NCBI GenBank assembly: GCA_017963125.1
Contig: JAGCUA010000069.1
Span: 1-64,000 of the forward strand
Origin: a bacterium
GTDB lineage: Bacteria; UBP6; UBA1177
Length of the DNA stretch: 64,000 bases
Direction of reading: 5' to 3'
In this document: piece after piece, positions 35,186 to 43,595 of the stretch
How the letters are laid out: each line of letters opens with the position of its first letter
How positions within the stretch are numbered: position 1 is the stretch's first letter
Program-made: the position numbers and the translations under genes
Notes under the pieces: model-generated
The model's input: the letters and a program-made list of their open reading frames with translations, nothing else
What the model was told of the DNA's origin: nothing
Databases searched by the model: none

Positions 35186-35764
35186 ATGACAAAAATAATA
35201 CTCGCTTCCGGTTCGCCTAGAAGATTAGAACTGCTGAAAGATGCCGGCTTCGAGCCCGTTGTAGTAAAACCTTGCTGCGAAGAGAAGATCCAGCCTGGGC
35301 TGAAACCTTCGGAAATCGTTGAATCTTTGGCCGAGCAGAAAGGCAGATCAGTAATAAATTCAAATAATTACAGCAATATCCCCGTTGTTTCGGCTGATAC
35401 AGTAGTTGCTTTAGGTGACAAAGTCATAGGCAAACCGAAAGACAGAGCCGATGCCGAAAAAATCCTTTCGGAACTAAGCGGAAAAACGCATCAGGTCTGC
35501 ACAGGAGTCGCGATATTTTATCAAGGAAAGACTTCAGTTTTTTCGGTCAGCACCGATGTCGAATTCAAGACTCTTTCAACTGAAGAGATCGCTTTTTACT
35601 GCGATACTGATGAGCCCTACGACAAAGCTGGAGCCTACGCGATTCAGGGCAAAGCAGCCTTTATGGTCAGAGCGATAAACGGCTCGCATTCGAACGTTAT
35701 CGGACTTCCGGTGTGCGAAGTCATCGAAAATCTTGAAAAAATTGGATTTAAACACAATAGTTGA
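35186..35764 (+). CDS. maf: Maf-family nucleotide pyrophosphatase
   Basis: The 192-residue protein starts KIILASGSPRRLELLKDAGF and has VSADTVVALGDKVIGKPKD and a later YAIQGKAAFMV, all Maf signatures. Maf proteins hydrolyse non-canonical nucleoside triphosphates such as dTTP/UTP analogues and affect septation. ATG 35186 is chosen because GGAG lies at 35176-35179; the in-frame TTG at 35174 overlaps that site. Two short cytoplasmic/membrane genes follow closely. Confidence 0.93.
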   Translation: MTKIILASGSPRRLELLKDAGFEPVVVKPCCEEKIQPGLKPSEIVESLAEQKGRSVINSNNYSNIPVVSADTVVALGDKVIGKPKDRADAEKILSELSGKTHQVCTGVAIFYQGKTSVFSVSTDVEFKTLSTEEIAFYCDTDEPYDKAGAYAIQGKAAFMVRAINGSHSNVIGLPVCEVIENLEKIGFKHNS

Positions 35765-35771
35765 GGTCAAA

Positions 35772-36422
35772 ATGATACAGAACAAAATTTTCTACATTGC
35801 TATCGGCATAATTCCACTGCTTTTCTCGATGGTAATCCACGAAGTCGCTCACGGATTGGCCGCCCTCAAACTAGGTGATCCGACGGCAAGAGATGCGGGA
35901 AGACTCACTCTGAATCCTATTGCCCATCTCGATCCGATGATGTCGCTCGCCGTTCCGCTTCTGAGCTACCTGCTTGCCGGAGTTTTCTTCGGCGGCGCAA
36001 AACCTGTTCCAGTCGATCCGCGCCGCTTTTATCCTCATATAAGCATGAGGCGCGGCATGATGTTCGTCGCGGCGGCAGGACCTTTGAGCAACCTCGTGTT
36101 AGCATTCATCAGCGCATTTTTTTACGTTGCTGCATACCGCTTTTTCCCGAATGAAATCATCATAACTTTTTTCGAGATCTCGCTCATGTTCAACGTCATG
36201 CTCTGCTTCTTCAACTTAATTCCGATCCCGCCGCTTGACGGAAGCAGGATACTTCACGGTTTTTTGCCGCGCGAATACGACAGAATATACTTCACGCTTG
36301 AAAGATACGGATTTATCATAATCATGGCCCTGGTCGTTACGGGAGCTTTCAGCGTGCTGCTCGTTCCTGCACGACTGATCCTCAAACTTTTCATATGGAT
36401 TCCGACTTTAATTTTCGGGTAG
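35772..36422 (+). CDS. Site-2 protease family zinc metalloprotease (M50)
   Basis: The 216-residue membrane protein has HEVAHG at 23-28, the zinc-binding motif, and NLIPIPPLDGSRI, the third-ligand motif with its Asp, in five or six helices. This compact form lacks PDZ or CBS domains. S2P proteases cut membrane-embedded substrates; the substrate here is unknown. ATG 35772 follows GAGG at 35763-35766, 7 bp after the maf stop. Confidence 0.92.
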   Translation: MIQNKIFYIAIGIIPLLFSMVIHEVAHGLAALKLGDPTARDAGRLTLNPIAHLDPMMSLAVPLLSYLLAGVFFGGAKPVPVDPRRFYPHISMRRGMMFVAAAGPLSNLVLAFISAFFYVAAYRFFPNEIIITFFEISLMFNVMLCFFNLIPIPPLDGSRILHGFLPREYDRIYFTLERYGFIIIMALVVTGAFSVLLVPARLILKLFIWIPTLIFG

Positions 36423-36429
36423 GTAAATC

Positions 36430-37095
36430 ATGGAAAAAATCAAAATCAACGCACTTTTAGACCTGACACAGACCGATTTCGCCGATATTTTCGAAGGCTG
36501 CGAATATCCGCACGAAATCCTGCCGCTTATCAAAGAGTACATTCTGAAAAAAGGACCGGCTTTAGGCAGTGATTACACGATGATAAAGGAAAATGTCTGG
36601 GTCGGTCAGGGCACAGAAATCGCAGAAACCGCATTCATCAAAGGACCGGTGATAATCGGACACAACGTTGAGATCCGCCAGAGCGCCTTCATCCGCGGCA
36701 GTGCAATAATAGGAAACAATTCCGTAATCGGAAACTCGACCGAAATAAAAAACAGTTTCCTTTTCAATAAAGTGCAGACTCCGCACTTCAACTATGTCGG
36801 AGACTCGGTTTTAGGCTTTCACGCCCACATCGGAGCCGGCGTAATCCTCTCTAATGTCCGCTCGATCCCCGGAAACGTCAAGATCCACTGCGGAGACGAA
36901 ACGATTGAAACAGGGCTTCGCAAATTCTCGGCAATACTCGGTGACAACGCAGAGATCGGCTGCAACTCAGTTCTTAACCCAGGAACGATAATCGGAAGAA
37001 ATTCAGTAATTTACCCGCTTTCATGCGTCCGCGGATTCGTTCCTGAGAACTCGATTTTCAAAGGAAACGGCGTGATTGTGCCAAAAAAATCGTAA
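36430..37095 (+). CDS. Left-handed beta-helix acyltransferase-like protein
   Basis: The 221-residue protein contains hexapeptide repeats (for example GPVIIGHNVEI, GSAIIGNNSVIGNS, GTIIGRNSVIYP) forming a left-handed parallel beta helix, like the acetyltransferase half of GlmU, but with no uridylyltransferase domain. The first 45 residues are helical and unlike GlmU. A sugar-nucleotide acyltransferase or pyrophosphorylase-associated role is likely. It follows the M50 gene by 7 bp. Confidence 0.8.
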   Translation: MEKIKINALLDLTQTDFADIFEGCEYPHEILPLIKEYILKKGPALGSDYTMIKENVWVGQGTEIAETAFIKGPVIIGHNVEIRQSAFIRGSAIIGNNSVIGNSTEIKNSFLFNKVQTPHFNYVGDSVLGFHAHIGAGVILSNVRSIPGNVKIHCGDETIETGLRKFSAILGDNAEIGCNSVLNPGTIIGRNSVIYPLSCVRGFVPENSIFKGNGVIVPKKS

Positions 37096-37120
37096 AAAAC
37101 AGATCTTCAACAAAGCCGGC

Positions 37121-39250
37121 TTATTCTGAAAATATTCTGGCTTCCCTGAGACGTTCAATCTCCCTGATTCTTTTTCTTGTTTTGGCAGACAATTTATGAC
37201 AGTTTTCGAACGCATAATCACCGATTTCCTTAACAGAATCGGGAATAACAACTGTTTCCAGACAGACACAATCTTTAAAGATACCGTCTTTAATTTCCGG
37301 CATTGAAGACGGCAGAACTACAGTTTTAAGATTTTTGCAACCACAAAACATATAACAGTCCGTCGTCCCCACAGAATCAGGAATTATTATGGATTCAAGG
37401 CTGGTGCAATCAGAAAATACATGCCATCCGAGTTCTTTCACCGATTCAGGAATGATGACAGATTTCAGAGCCGTACAGCCCCTGAAAGCAGAGCTGTCGA
37501 TTTTTCTTACACTATCGGGAATAATGATGTTTTTCATAGAGGTGCATCCGCAGAACGCGCCGCATCCGATTTCCGTAACAGAGAGCGGTATAACCGTATT
37601 CTTACAGCCGGCTTTAAGAATATGTGTCCTGGTTTTAATCGTTTTCCTGCCGTATTTCAGTACACCTGTCTCGGTTTCAATTATTGCATTGCAGTCACCT
37701 CGGGAATCATATATTTTATTATCTTTATCTACCTCAATAGAGACAAGTCCTGCGCAGCCGGAAAAGACATTTGAGCCGATAAGCTGCACTGAGGCCGGAA
37801 TAAATATAGAAGTCAGGCTCCTGCAGTTTTCAAACGCGCCAGTCTCTATTTCTTTCACCGAATCGGGAATTACAACGAAAGCCAGCGCTTTGCATTCACT
37901 AAAAACGTCAGTGCTGATTTTCTTCAATGAATTTGAAAGGACCACTGATTTCAAACTGGTGCAGCCGTAAAACGCCGATCCATCTATTTCCTGCACCGAA
38001 TCGGGAATTATAACGGAAGTCAGACTGCGACAGCCGGCAAAAGCCATGGAGCCGATCTTAACAACCGAGTCCGGAATAGTTACACTTGTCATTTCCGAAC
38101 AGCCGTGAAATGCCGCGAAATTGATGACCTTTACCGAATCAGGAATAATCATGGATTTCAGAGATGTGCAGTCGTGAAACGCCTCGAATCCGATTTCAGT
38201 TACGGAATCAGGGATAACAGTACTCCTGCATCCGGTTATCAGCACGTTCGTATCGGTTTCGATTATTGCGTTGCAGTTGTCTCTGGAATCGTACTTCGGA
38301 TTGTTTTTATCCACTTTTATGGAAACCAGCGAATCGCAACGGTTAAAAATATTTTCTCCGATTGTTGTAACAGATTTCGGAATAACTATGGATTCCAGAT
38401 TGCTGCAGCCGCAGAATGCACCGTTTTCTATCGTCTTTACCGAATCCGGAATGACCATATTTTTAATACCTCTGCAGCCGCAGAACGCACCGTTGCCGAT
38501 CACCTTAACAGATTCAGGAATAACAGTTTCCTTACACCCTGCAAGCAAAGTATTGCCCGCAGTTTTAATTATAGCGTTGCAGTTGTCTCTTGAATCATAG
38601 TATTCATTATTTTTATCCACAACTATGGATGCAAGATTGGTGCACTCGTCAAAAGCGTTCTGAATAATAATGACTGAAGCTGGTATAAATATGGATTTAA
38701 GGCCTGTGCAGCCGAAAAATGCCGGATAATCGATACACTCAACCGAATCAGGTATGACCGTATTCATACAGCCGAGAAACAGTCCGCTCGTATTGGTGTC
38801 AATTATTGCGTTGCAGTTGTCTCTGGAATCATAGTATTCATTGTTCTTGTCGACAACAATCGACGTCAAAGCGCTGCAATACCAAAAGGCAGTGTCTTCA
38901 ATATAGCTGACAGAAGCCGGAATAAACAAAGAAGAAAGACTGCTGCAATCAGAAAATGCGAATTCTTCAATATCTTTTACCGAATCAGGGATCACGACAG
39001 ATTTAAGATTCCTGCACATTTGAAATGCCGATATACAGATCCTTTCAATTGAATCCGGCAGAACAACAGCCATAATAGCAGAGCACTTAAAAAATGCCGA
39101 ACCAGGAATTTCAGTTATACCGTTTTTCAACTCGACTTCGCCTTTGCCGTCCGCAAAACTGTGATAATTTGAATTTCGGTCAAGCCACGGCACGTCTAAT
39201 CTTTCTGAGCTTTCATAGTAAAGAACTCTTGAATGCGGCTTTTTTTTCAT
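37121..39250 (-). CDS. BspA-type leucine-rich repeat protein
   Basis: The 709-residue protein is built of about 20 LRR_5 (Treponema pallidum/BspA type) repeats of the form CxxLxSVxIPDSVxxIxxxAF. Four of them carry an inserted module (VDKNN...YDSRDNCNAI...TVIPDSV), the last with an extra ITRTHILK-like extension. There is no signal peptide or membrane segment, unlike secreted BspA adhesins. The start is ATG 39250 (MKKKPHSRVLYYE), because AAGGAG lies six bases before it. An earlier in-frame ATG has none. It may be cytoplasmic or exported by a non-classical route. Confidence 0.88.
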   Translation of the reverse strand: MKKKPHSRVLYYESSERLDVPWLDRNSNYHSFADGKGEVELKNGITEIPGSAFFKCSAIMAVVLPDSIERICISAFQMCRNLKSVVIPDSVKDIEEFAFSDCSSLSSLFIPASVSYIEDTAFWYCSALTSIVVDKNNEYYDSRDNCNAIIDTNTSGLFLGCMNTVIPDSVECIDYPAFFGCTGLKSIFIPASVIIIQNAFDECTNLASIVVDKNNEYYDSRDNCNAIIKTAGNTLLAGCKETVIPESVKVIGNGAFCGCRGIKNMVIPDSVKTIENGAFCGCSNLESIVIPKSVTTIGENIFNRCDSLVSIKVDKNNPKYDSRDNCNAIIETDTNVLITGCRSTVIPDSVTEIGFEAFHDCTSLKSMIIPDSVKVINFAAFHGCSEMTSVTIPDSVVKIGSMAFAGCRSLTSVIIPDSVQEIDGSAFYGCTSLKSVVLSNSLKKISTDVFSECKALAFVVIPDSVKEIETGAFENCRSLTSIFIPASVQLIGSNVFSGCAGLVSIEVDKDNKIYDSRGDCNAIIETETGVLKYGRKTIKTRTHILKAGCKNTVIPLSVTEIGCGAFCGCTSMKNIIIPDSVRKIDSSAFRGCTALKSVIIPESVKELGWHVFSDCTSLESIIIPDSVGTTDCYMFCGCKNLKTVVLPSSMPEIKDGIFKDCVCLETVVIPDSVKEIGDYAFENCHKLSAKTRKRIREIERLREARIFSE

Positions 39251-39312
39251 TTTCATCTCCTTGAATGACATCGGGGTTGGGAACACTTTATGAGACGTGT
39301 CAGGTAACGCCT

Positions 39313-40179
39313 CTACTTTTCCAGACGTTTGATAAGATACGGGAAAACTGCTTCGAAATCGACGCCGTACCAGTTGTGATTTTCGTGGCTCATCGTCTCT
39401 TTTATCGCTTCGACTACGAAATCTGCTGCAAGAGAATAAGATTCTTCAAGTGTGAGACCTCTCAGGTAAGCGCCCGTGAAAACACTTGCGAAAATGTCGC
39501 CCGTTCCGTGGAAAGTCTGCGAAATCTTCTCATGAAAATAGCTTGAAAAAGCGTCTTTTTCAGCATCGTAGGCAACGATTCCGATCTTTCCGGTGACATT
39601 TTTGAAAGAAGGCTGGTCTTCCGGGAATTCGACACCTTTGAGAACGACTTTCTTTGCACCCATTGCAGCTATATCTTTAAGGATTTTCTTAAGATATGCT
39701 TCATCGTAAGTGCCGCCTGCACGGTAAGGAACTCCGAGCATGAAACTTGCTTCGGTCATGTTCGGAACGACGATATCCGCTTTTCCGCAGAGTTTTGCCA
39801 TCGCAAACGCGAATTCCTGAGTAAAGCCCGGATAAAGCTTGCCGTTGTCGGCCATGCACGGATCAACTATCGCCAGAGTCTCTTTTCCGCCGAAATCGTC
39901 AATAAGTTTTTTCATAAGCTCAAGCTGCTCGAAAGAACCGAGATAGCCTGTATATATCGCATCAAAGCGGAAGTTTTCCTTTTTCCAGTGATCCATTATC
40001 GGAGCGATCTCGCCCGTCAGATCGTGGAAAGTAAAACCTTTGAAAACAGTGTGCGTCGAAAGAACGGCCGTCGGAATAACGCAGGTCTCGACACCCATCG
40101 CCGAAATTACCGGCAGTGCAACTGTAAGAGAACATTTGCCAAGACAAGAAATATCCTGGACGGTAACTACGCGTTTCAT
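39313..40179 (-). CDS. Pyridoxal/pyridoxamine kinase
   Basis: The 288-residue ribokinase-fold protein starts VVTVQDISCLGKCSLTVALP, has YTGYLGSFEQLELM and VPNMTEASFMLGVPY, and the anion-hole region GTGDIFASVFTGAYLRG with the catalytic Asp. It matches the pyridoxamine kinase group (PdxY-like) that phosphorylates vitamin B6 vitamers for salvage. GGAGG precedes the ATG. No other B6 genes are nearby. Confidence 0.9.
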   Translation of the reverse strand: MKRVVTVQDISCLGKCSLTVALPVISAMGVETCVIPTAVLSTHTVFKGFTFHDLTGEIAPIMDHWKKENFRFDAIYTGYLGSFEQLELMKKLIDDFGGKETLAIVDPCMADNGKLYPGFTQEFAFAMAKLCGKADIVVPNMTEASFMLGVPYRAGGTYDEAYLKKILKDIAAMGAKKVVLKGVEFPEDQPSFKNVTGKIGIVAYDAEKDAFSSYFHEKISQTFHGTGDIFASVFTGAYLRGLTLEESYSLAADFVVEAIKETMSHENHNWYGVDFEAVFPYLIKRLEK

Positions 40180-40224
40180 AATTCCTCCAATATCAGAAAA
40201 AGATTAGTAAAACCGGCATTATGA

Positions 40225-42624
40225 TTATTCACCGAAATAGATGCAGTCAAGAGCTATACCCTGTTTCGTATCGAAACCTTCATTGAGATAAAGCTCGGGG
40301 GCAGGCGTTTTATATTCGCCTTTTTTGAAGAATGCACCGACCGAACCTTCAGCCGGGCAGTAGATTTCACTCGAATTAGATCCCTGAAGCCTCAATTTCG
40401 CAGCATACTCAGATGCTTTCACAGCCTTTCCGTTAAGTTTTACCGACATATTGAAATCGATCAGAGTGAGATCGTTTTTGACAGTCGTGCCGGAGGTCAT
40501 GTTGTGCGAACTCAGAAGCGGGACCCGCGTATAACTTCTTTCCGAAGCGACTTTATCGACGAAAGCAAGCTCAAGATACGCGTTTATCGTGGAACCGAGA
40601 AGAACTTCAGCGATGTATTTGCCGTCCTTTTTGGAAAGATCGAGCACGAAATCGCTTGCGGTTTTGTCGATATTTACTGCAAGACCGATCGATTCAATAG
40701 CTTTCTGTTTTTCGACCCATTCTGCGAAAGGAGTTCCGTTCACATTGAAATCAAGTGTGACTTTTCCTGTTTTTATATCGAAGTTGTGACTATTGTCACC
40801 ATCTCCGATCTCAAGATCACGTTCTATGAATGTTTTGAAATCAGCCGAAATAATGCTCTGACCGTCATAAATAACATCGTAGGTTCCGGCCGGCGCATAG
40901 AAACTGAACTCTCCGCCGGAAAGTTCCGAAATATTCAAAACCGGATATTCGATCCCGTTTTCATCTTTGATCCTGATAAAATCGGCTTTTTCGGTTTGGA
41001 AAGTCGAGCCGTTGAGAGTGACTTTTCCAGCCACTTTACTTGGAGCGACATTGAGATCCAGTTCTTTTTCGGTAAGCCATGTCGTCGTATTGTCGGACTG
41101 AATAACTGCAAACGAGAAGGATGAAACCTGAGCACCTTCACTGTTTGCGTAAGTTGCCGGAACCGAGAAAGGAAGTCCCGAAAAAATTCCTGAAACATCG
41201 TTGAGATAGCTTTCGAAATTCATCGAGTATGTCTTCTGCGAGTACTGAACATTTCCGTCGGCATCTGTAATCGCGATCCTTCTGACAATCAGACCTTCGT
41301 ATGTTATATTGCCTTCCTCGTCAGGAACGAGATCTGTTCCGAAATCCTTGATGATGAAAGAAGATGCGTCAAATCCGACCGCTTTGAGTTTGCCTATCGT
41401 GCAGTCGGCTTCAGTGCACTTTGAAACAGTCGGGAAATCGTTGCCGCCCAAGAATTTTATCTTTCCGTAAACTCTGCCGAAATCGAGCGAGATGTTGTGA
41501 GATGAAGGATTCTCCATTCCTGCGCTCCATGTTTCCAGCTTCATGTAACGAAGAGGATACGAACCGGCTTCCGGAAGATAGACAAGGTTGAGGTCCGCAC
41601 CGGTTGTAACGGCAATGCTGTACGATGTTGCGGAAGAAAGATCTGCCACAACTACAGCACTTATGGAACTCAAAGGAGGATTTTCGACAAGAACGAGCTG
41701 ACCTCCGCTTACAGCATAGCCTTCCTGGACTATCGAACCCGCAAAAGTTATCGTCTCGATTTTGATATCCTTGTCGAGATCGTCTTCAACGACAATTCCT
41801 TTCGAGGAAGGAAGAACTGTTCCGTCGAAGCTCTCCTGCCCTGCTGCAAGCTGTCCTTTGAAAGAAACCGAATATGTACCTTTCGGAAGAAGAATATCGT
41901 AGGAAGCGAATTCGCTGTAAGGAATTACTTTTTCAAAAGTTCCCGTCTTGAGAACGAGCTGCGTGGAATCCTGATAAGCCTCTTCTACCGTGAAAACGGC
42001 GTCAGAATTATTGACGACCTTTCCTTTGAGGCGGAAAAGAGGAAGATCGAAATCAAGCGTCCTGTCTCCGCTGGACAAATCAATATTCTCTGCAATAACC
42101 ACCTTGTTGGCCGATGAAACAGGCCTGTAGGCAAAGTTGTATCTTCCTTTCGGAAAATTCATGGTTTTTCCGGAAAGCCCTGCGACATCACCGACCTTGA
42201 ATTCATCGAGCGTTCCCTTGTTTTCAGCCCAGATCTCACCGTAAGCGTCATCGCCGGTCGCTGCACCGTTGATCTTGATTTCTCCGACAGTAAGTTTTTT
42301 GGTTTCGACATTGATTTCATAGTCGTCGCCGCTGCGGATCTCGGTGCATTCGCCGGTGTAGTCGGAAGTTTCCCCGTCATTTACTTCTGTATCGGCATCT
42401 TCATCAGGTTCCGTGTCGTCTGCGGTATCACTGTCATCAGCCGGCGTATCGGTATCGGTGACCGTACTTGTATCGCCCGTGTCGCCCGAACCGTCCTTTT
42501 CGCAGTCAGTTCCCGACCAGTGGTAACCGTCAGGACATGAACCGCCGGAATCTTTGCTTCCGCCGCCGCAGGAAACAACCATAAAAAGTGCCGTAATCAG
42601 CAGAATTGAAAATAATTTTCTCAT
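40225..42624 (-). CDS. Large lipoprotein with acidic linker and repeated beta domains
   Basis: The 799-residue protein has a lipoprotein signal (ALFMVVSCGGG, Cys19), a Gly/Ser CPDGYHWSGTDCEK knot, a Thr/Asp/Glu-rich linker (about 45-95), then repeated beta-rich modules resembling carboxypeptidase-regulatory or prealbumin-like folds: phrases such as LPKGTYSVSFKG, FPKGRYNFAYRP and APAGTYDVIYDG recur about six times. It is probably surface exposed and may bind polymers; no enzyme motif is present. It has its own promoter at 42667-42694. Confidence 0.8.
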   Translation of the reverse strand: MRKLFSILLITALFMVVSCGGGSKDSGGSCPDGYHWSGTDCEKDGSGDTGDTSTVTDTDTPADDSDTADDTEPDEDADTEVNDGETSDYTGECTEIRSGDDYEINVETKKLTVGEIKINGAATGDDAYGEIWAENKGTLDEFKVGDVAGLSGKTMNFPKGRYNFAYRPVSSANKVVIAENIDLSSGDRTLDFDLPLFRLKGKVVNNSDAVFTVEEAYQDSTQLVLKTGTFEKVIPYSEFASYDILLPKGTYSVSFKGQLAAGQESFDGTVLPSSKGIVVEDDLDKDIKIETITFAGSIVQEGYAVSGGQLVLVENPPLSSISAVVVADLSSATSYSIAVTTGADLNLVYLPEAGSYPLRYMKLETWSAGMENPSSHNISLDFGRVYGKIKFLGGNDFPTVSKCTEADCTIGKLKAVGFDASSFIIKDFGTDLVPDEEGNITYEGLIVRRIAITDADGNVQYSQKTYSMNFESYLNDVSGIFSGLPFSVPATYANSEGAQVSSFSFAVIQSDNTTTWLTEKELDLNVAPSKVAGKVTLNGSTFQTEKADFIRIKDENGIEYPVLNISELSGGEFSFYAPAGTYDVIYDGQSIISADFKTFIERDLEIGDGDNSHNFDIKTGKVTLDFNVNGTPFAEWVEKQKAIESIGLAVNIDKTASDFVLDLSKKDGKYIAEVLLGSTINAYLELAFVDKVASERSYTRVPLLSSHNMTSGTTVKNDLTLIDFNMSVKLNGKAVKASEYAAKLRLQGSNSSEIYCPAEGSVGAFFKKGEYKTPAPELYLNEGFDTKQGIALDCIYFGE

Positions 42625-42666
42625 TTTTGCCTCTCTATAAAATTAAACCTTTAAAAAAGCCTGGAA

Positions 42667-42694
42667 ATTTTATTGATGACCCGTATTTTGTCAA
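42667..42694 (-). promoter_or_regulatory. Promoter of the 799-residue lipoprotein gene
   Basis: A perfect -35 TTGACA (42689-42694) and -10 TAAAAT (42667-42672) with a 16-bp spacer lie about 45 bases upstream of the ATG on the minus strand. Confidence 0.75.
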
Positions 42695-42777
42695 CTAATT
42701 AAAGTTCGGATGCGCGCCTTGGTACACATCCGAAGGCGTGTGTTGCATTTATGGGCGTGTGCCGTATGATTTTCTCA
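42695..42777 (-). other. Structured GC-rich intergenic stretch
   Basis: Read on the minus strand it contains GCCTT pairing with AAGGC and, overlapping, CGGATG pairing with CATCCG, an interleaved H-type pseudoknot arrangement. A direct repeat GGCGTGTG occurs twice on the plus strand nearby. It lies after the DUF1566 lipoprotein and before the next promoter, so it could end or protect that transcript. Function unknown. Confidence 0.35.
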
Positions 42778-43509
42778 TCACTCAGCCCTTACACAGCGGA
42801 GAGAATAATACTCGTTAAGTGGATTGCTATAATATAAGATTCTTCCCTCATCGAAATCCACACCATAGAGTGTGCCGCCTGTCTTGGAGGAAGACCAGAA
42901 TCTGCCTGTGTCTCCGAGTTTACTGTATTTTTCTTCTCCGGATTCGGAAGAACAACCACGACAAGCTTCTGACCAGCATGATGTATACTGACAGCCGTCT
43001 GTAACTCCACATTCTCCACCTGCTTCCGTTGCAGGACAATTTTTAATGAGTGTTCTCAACTCATCGATTGTAGGTAAACGCCAGTCTGTATAATCACCAT
43101 CAGTATTTGTCGGACAATAGTTATAGGCATCCTGCCAATTAAGATTTGATTTTTTTCTGGACCAGATGAGACCGCTCGATGAATCTTTACACGGAGCCCA
43201 GCCTTTTGAACTGCACTCCCGAAAAGACTTCTCCTCTTCGATCTCTTCCTCTTTGCATTCACCCTTTGAAGAATCGCAGCCGTAAAAACAGATTTCATAA
43301 AGTTTCCACTTCAGCTCGTTATCCGGAACCGTAACATCGCAGATATAGGAATCATCCTTATAACATCTGTATGCGCCGTATCGCTCACATGTCGGAGGTA
43401 ACTGCTCGCTCTGTTCGGCGGTTTCATTTTCCCCATCTTCATCTCCGCCGCACGAAACCAGAATAAACATTGCTGTAAAAACGGCAAGAATCACAAGAAT
43501 TTTCTTCAT
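42778..43509 (-). CDS. Lipoprotein with DUF1566 domain
   Basis: The 243-residue protein has a lipoprotein signal ending ILVSCGGDE (Cys20), a short Cys-rich part (about 40-95) and a DUF1566 domain: SSGLIWSRKKSNLNWQDA, DWRLPTIDELRTLI and a C-terminal YSLRCVRAE. DUF1566 is a Cys-linked C-type-lectin-like fold common in secreted proteins of these bacteria; the ligand is unknown. It carries its own promoter (43553-43580) and CGGAG ribosome site. Confidence 0.85.
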   Translation of the reverse strand: MKKILVILAVFTAMFILVSCGGDEDGENETAEQSEQLPPTCERYGAYRCYKDDSYICDVTVPDNELKWKLYEICFYGCDSSKGECKEEEIEEEKSFRECSSKGWAPCKDSSSGLIWSRKKSNLNWQDAYNYCPTNTDGDYTDWRLPTIDELRTLIKNCPATEAGGECGVTDGCQYTSCWSEACRGCSSESGEEKYSKLGDTGRFWSSSKTGGTLYGVDFDEGRILYYSNPLNEYYSLRCVRAE

Positions 43510-43552
43510 TTTTATCTCCGAAATCTACATTACAAACATCAAAAAACGTAAT

Positions 43553-43580
43553 ATTTTAGGCATATTTGAAGCCTTAGCAA
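43553..43580 (-). promoter_or_regulatory. Promoter of the DUF1566 lipoprotein gene
   Basis: -35 TTGCTA (43575-43580) and -10 TAAAAT (43553-43558), 16-bp spacer, on the minus strand, about 45 bases upstream of the start codon. Confidence 0.55.
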
Positions 43581-43595
43581 GTTTTCGGACCAAGG

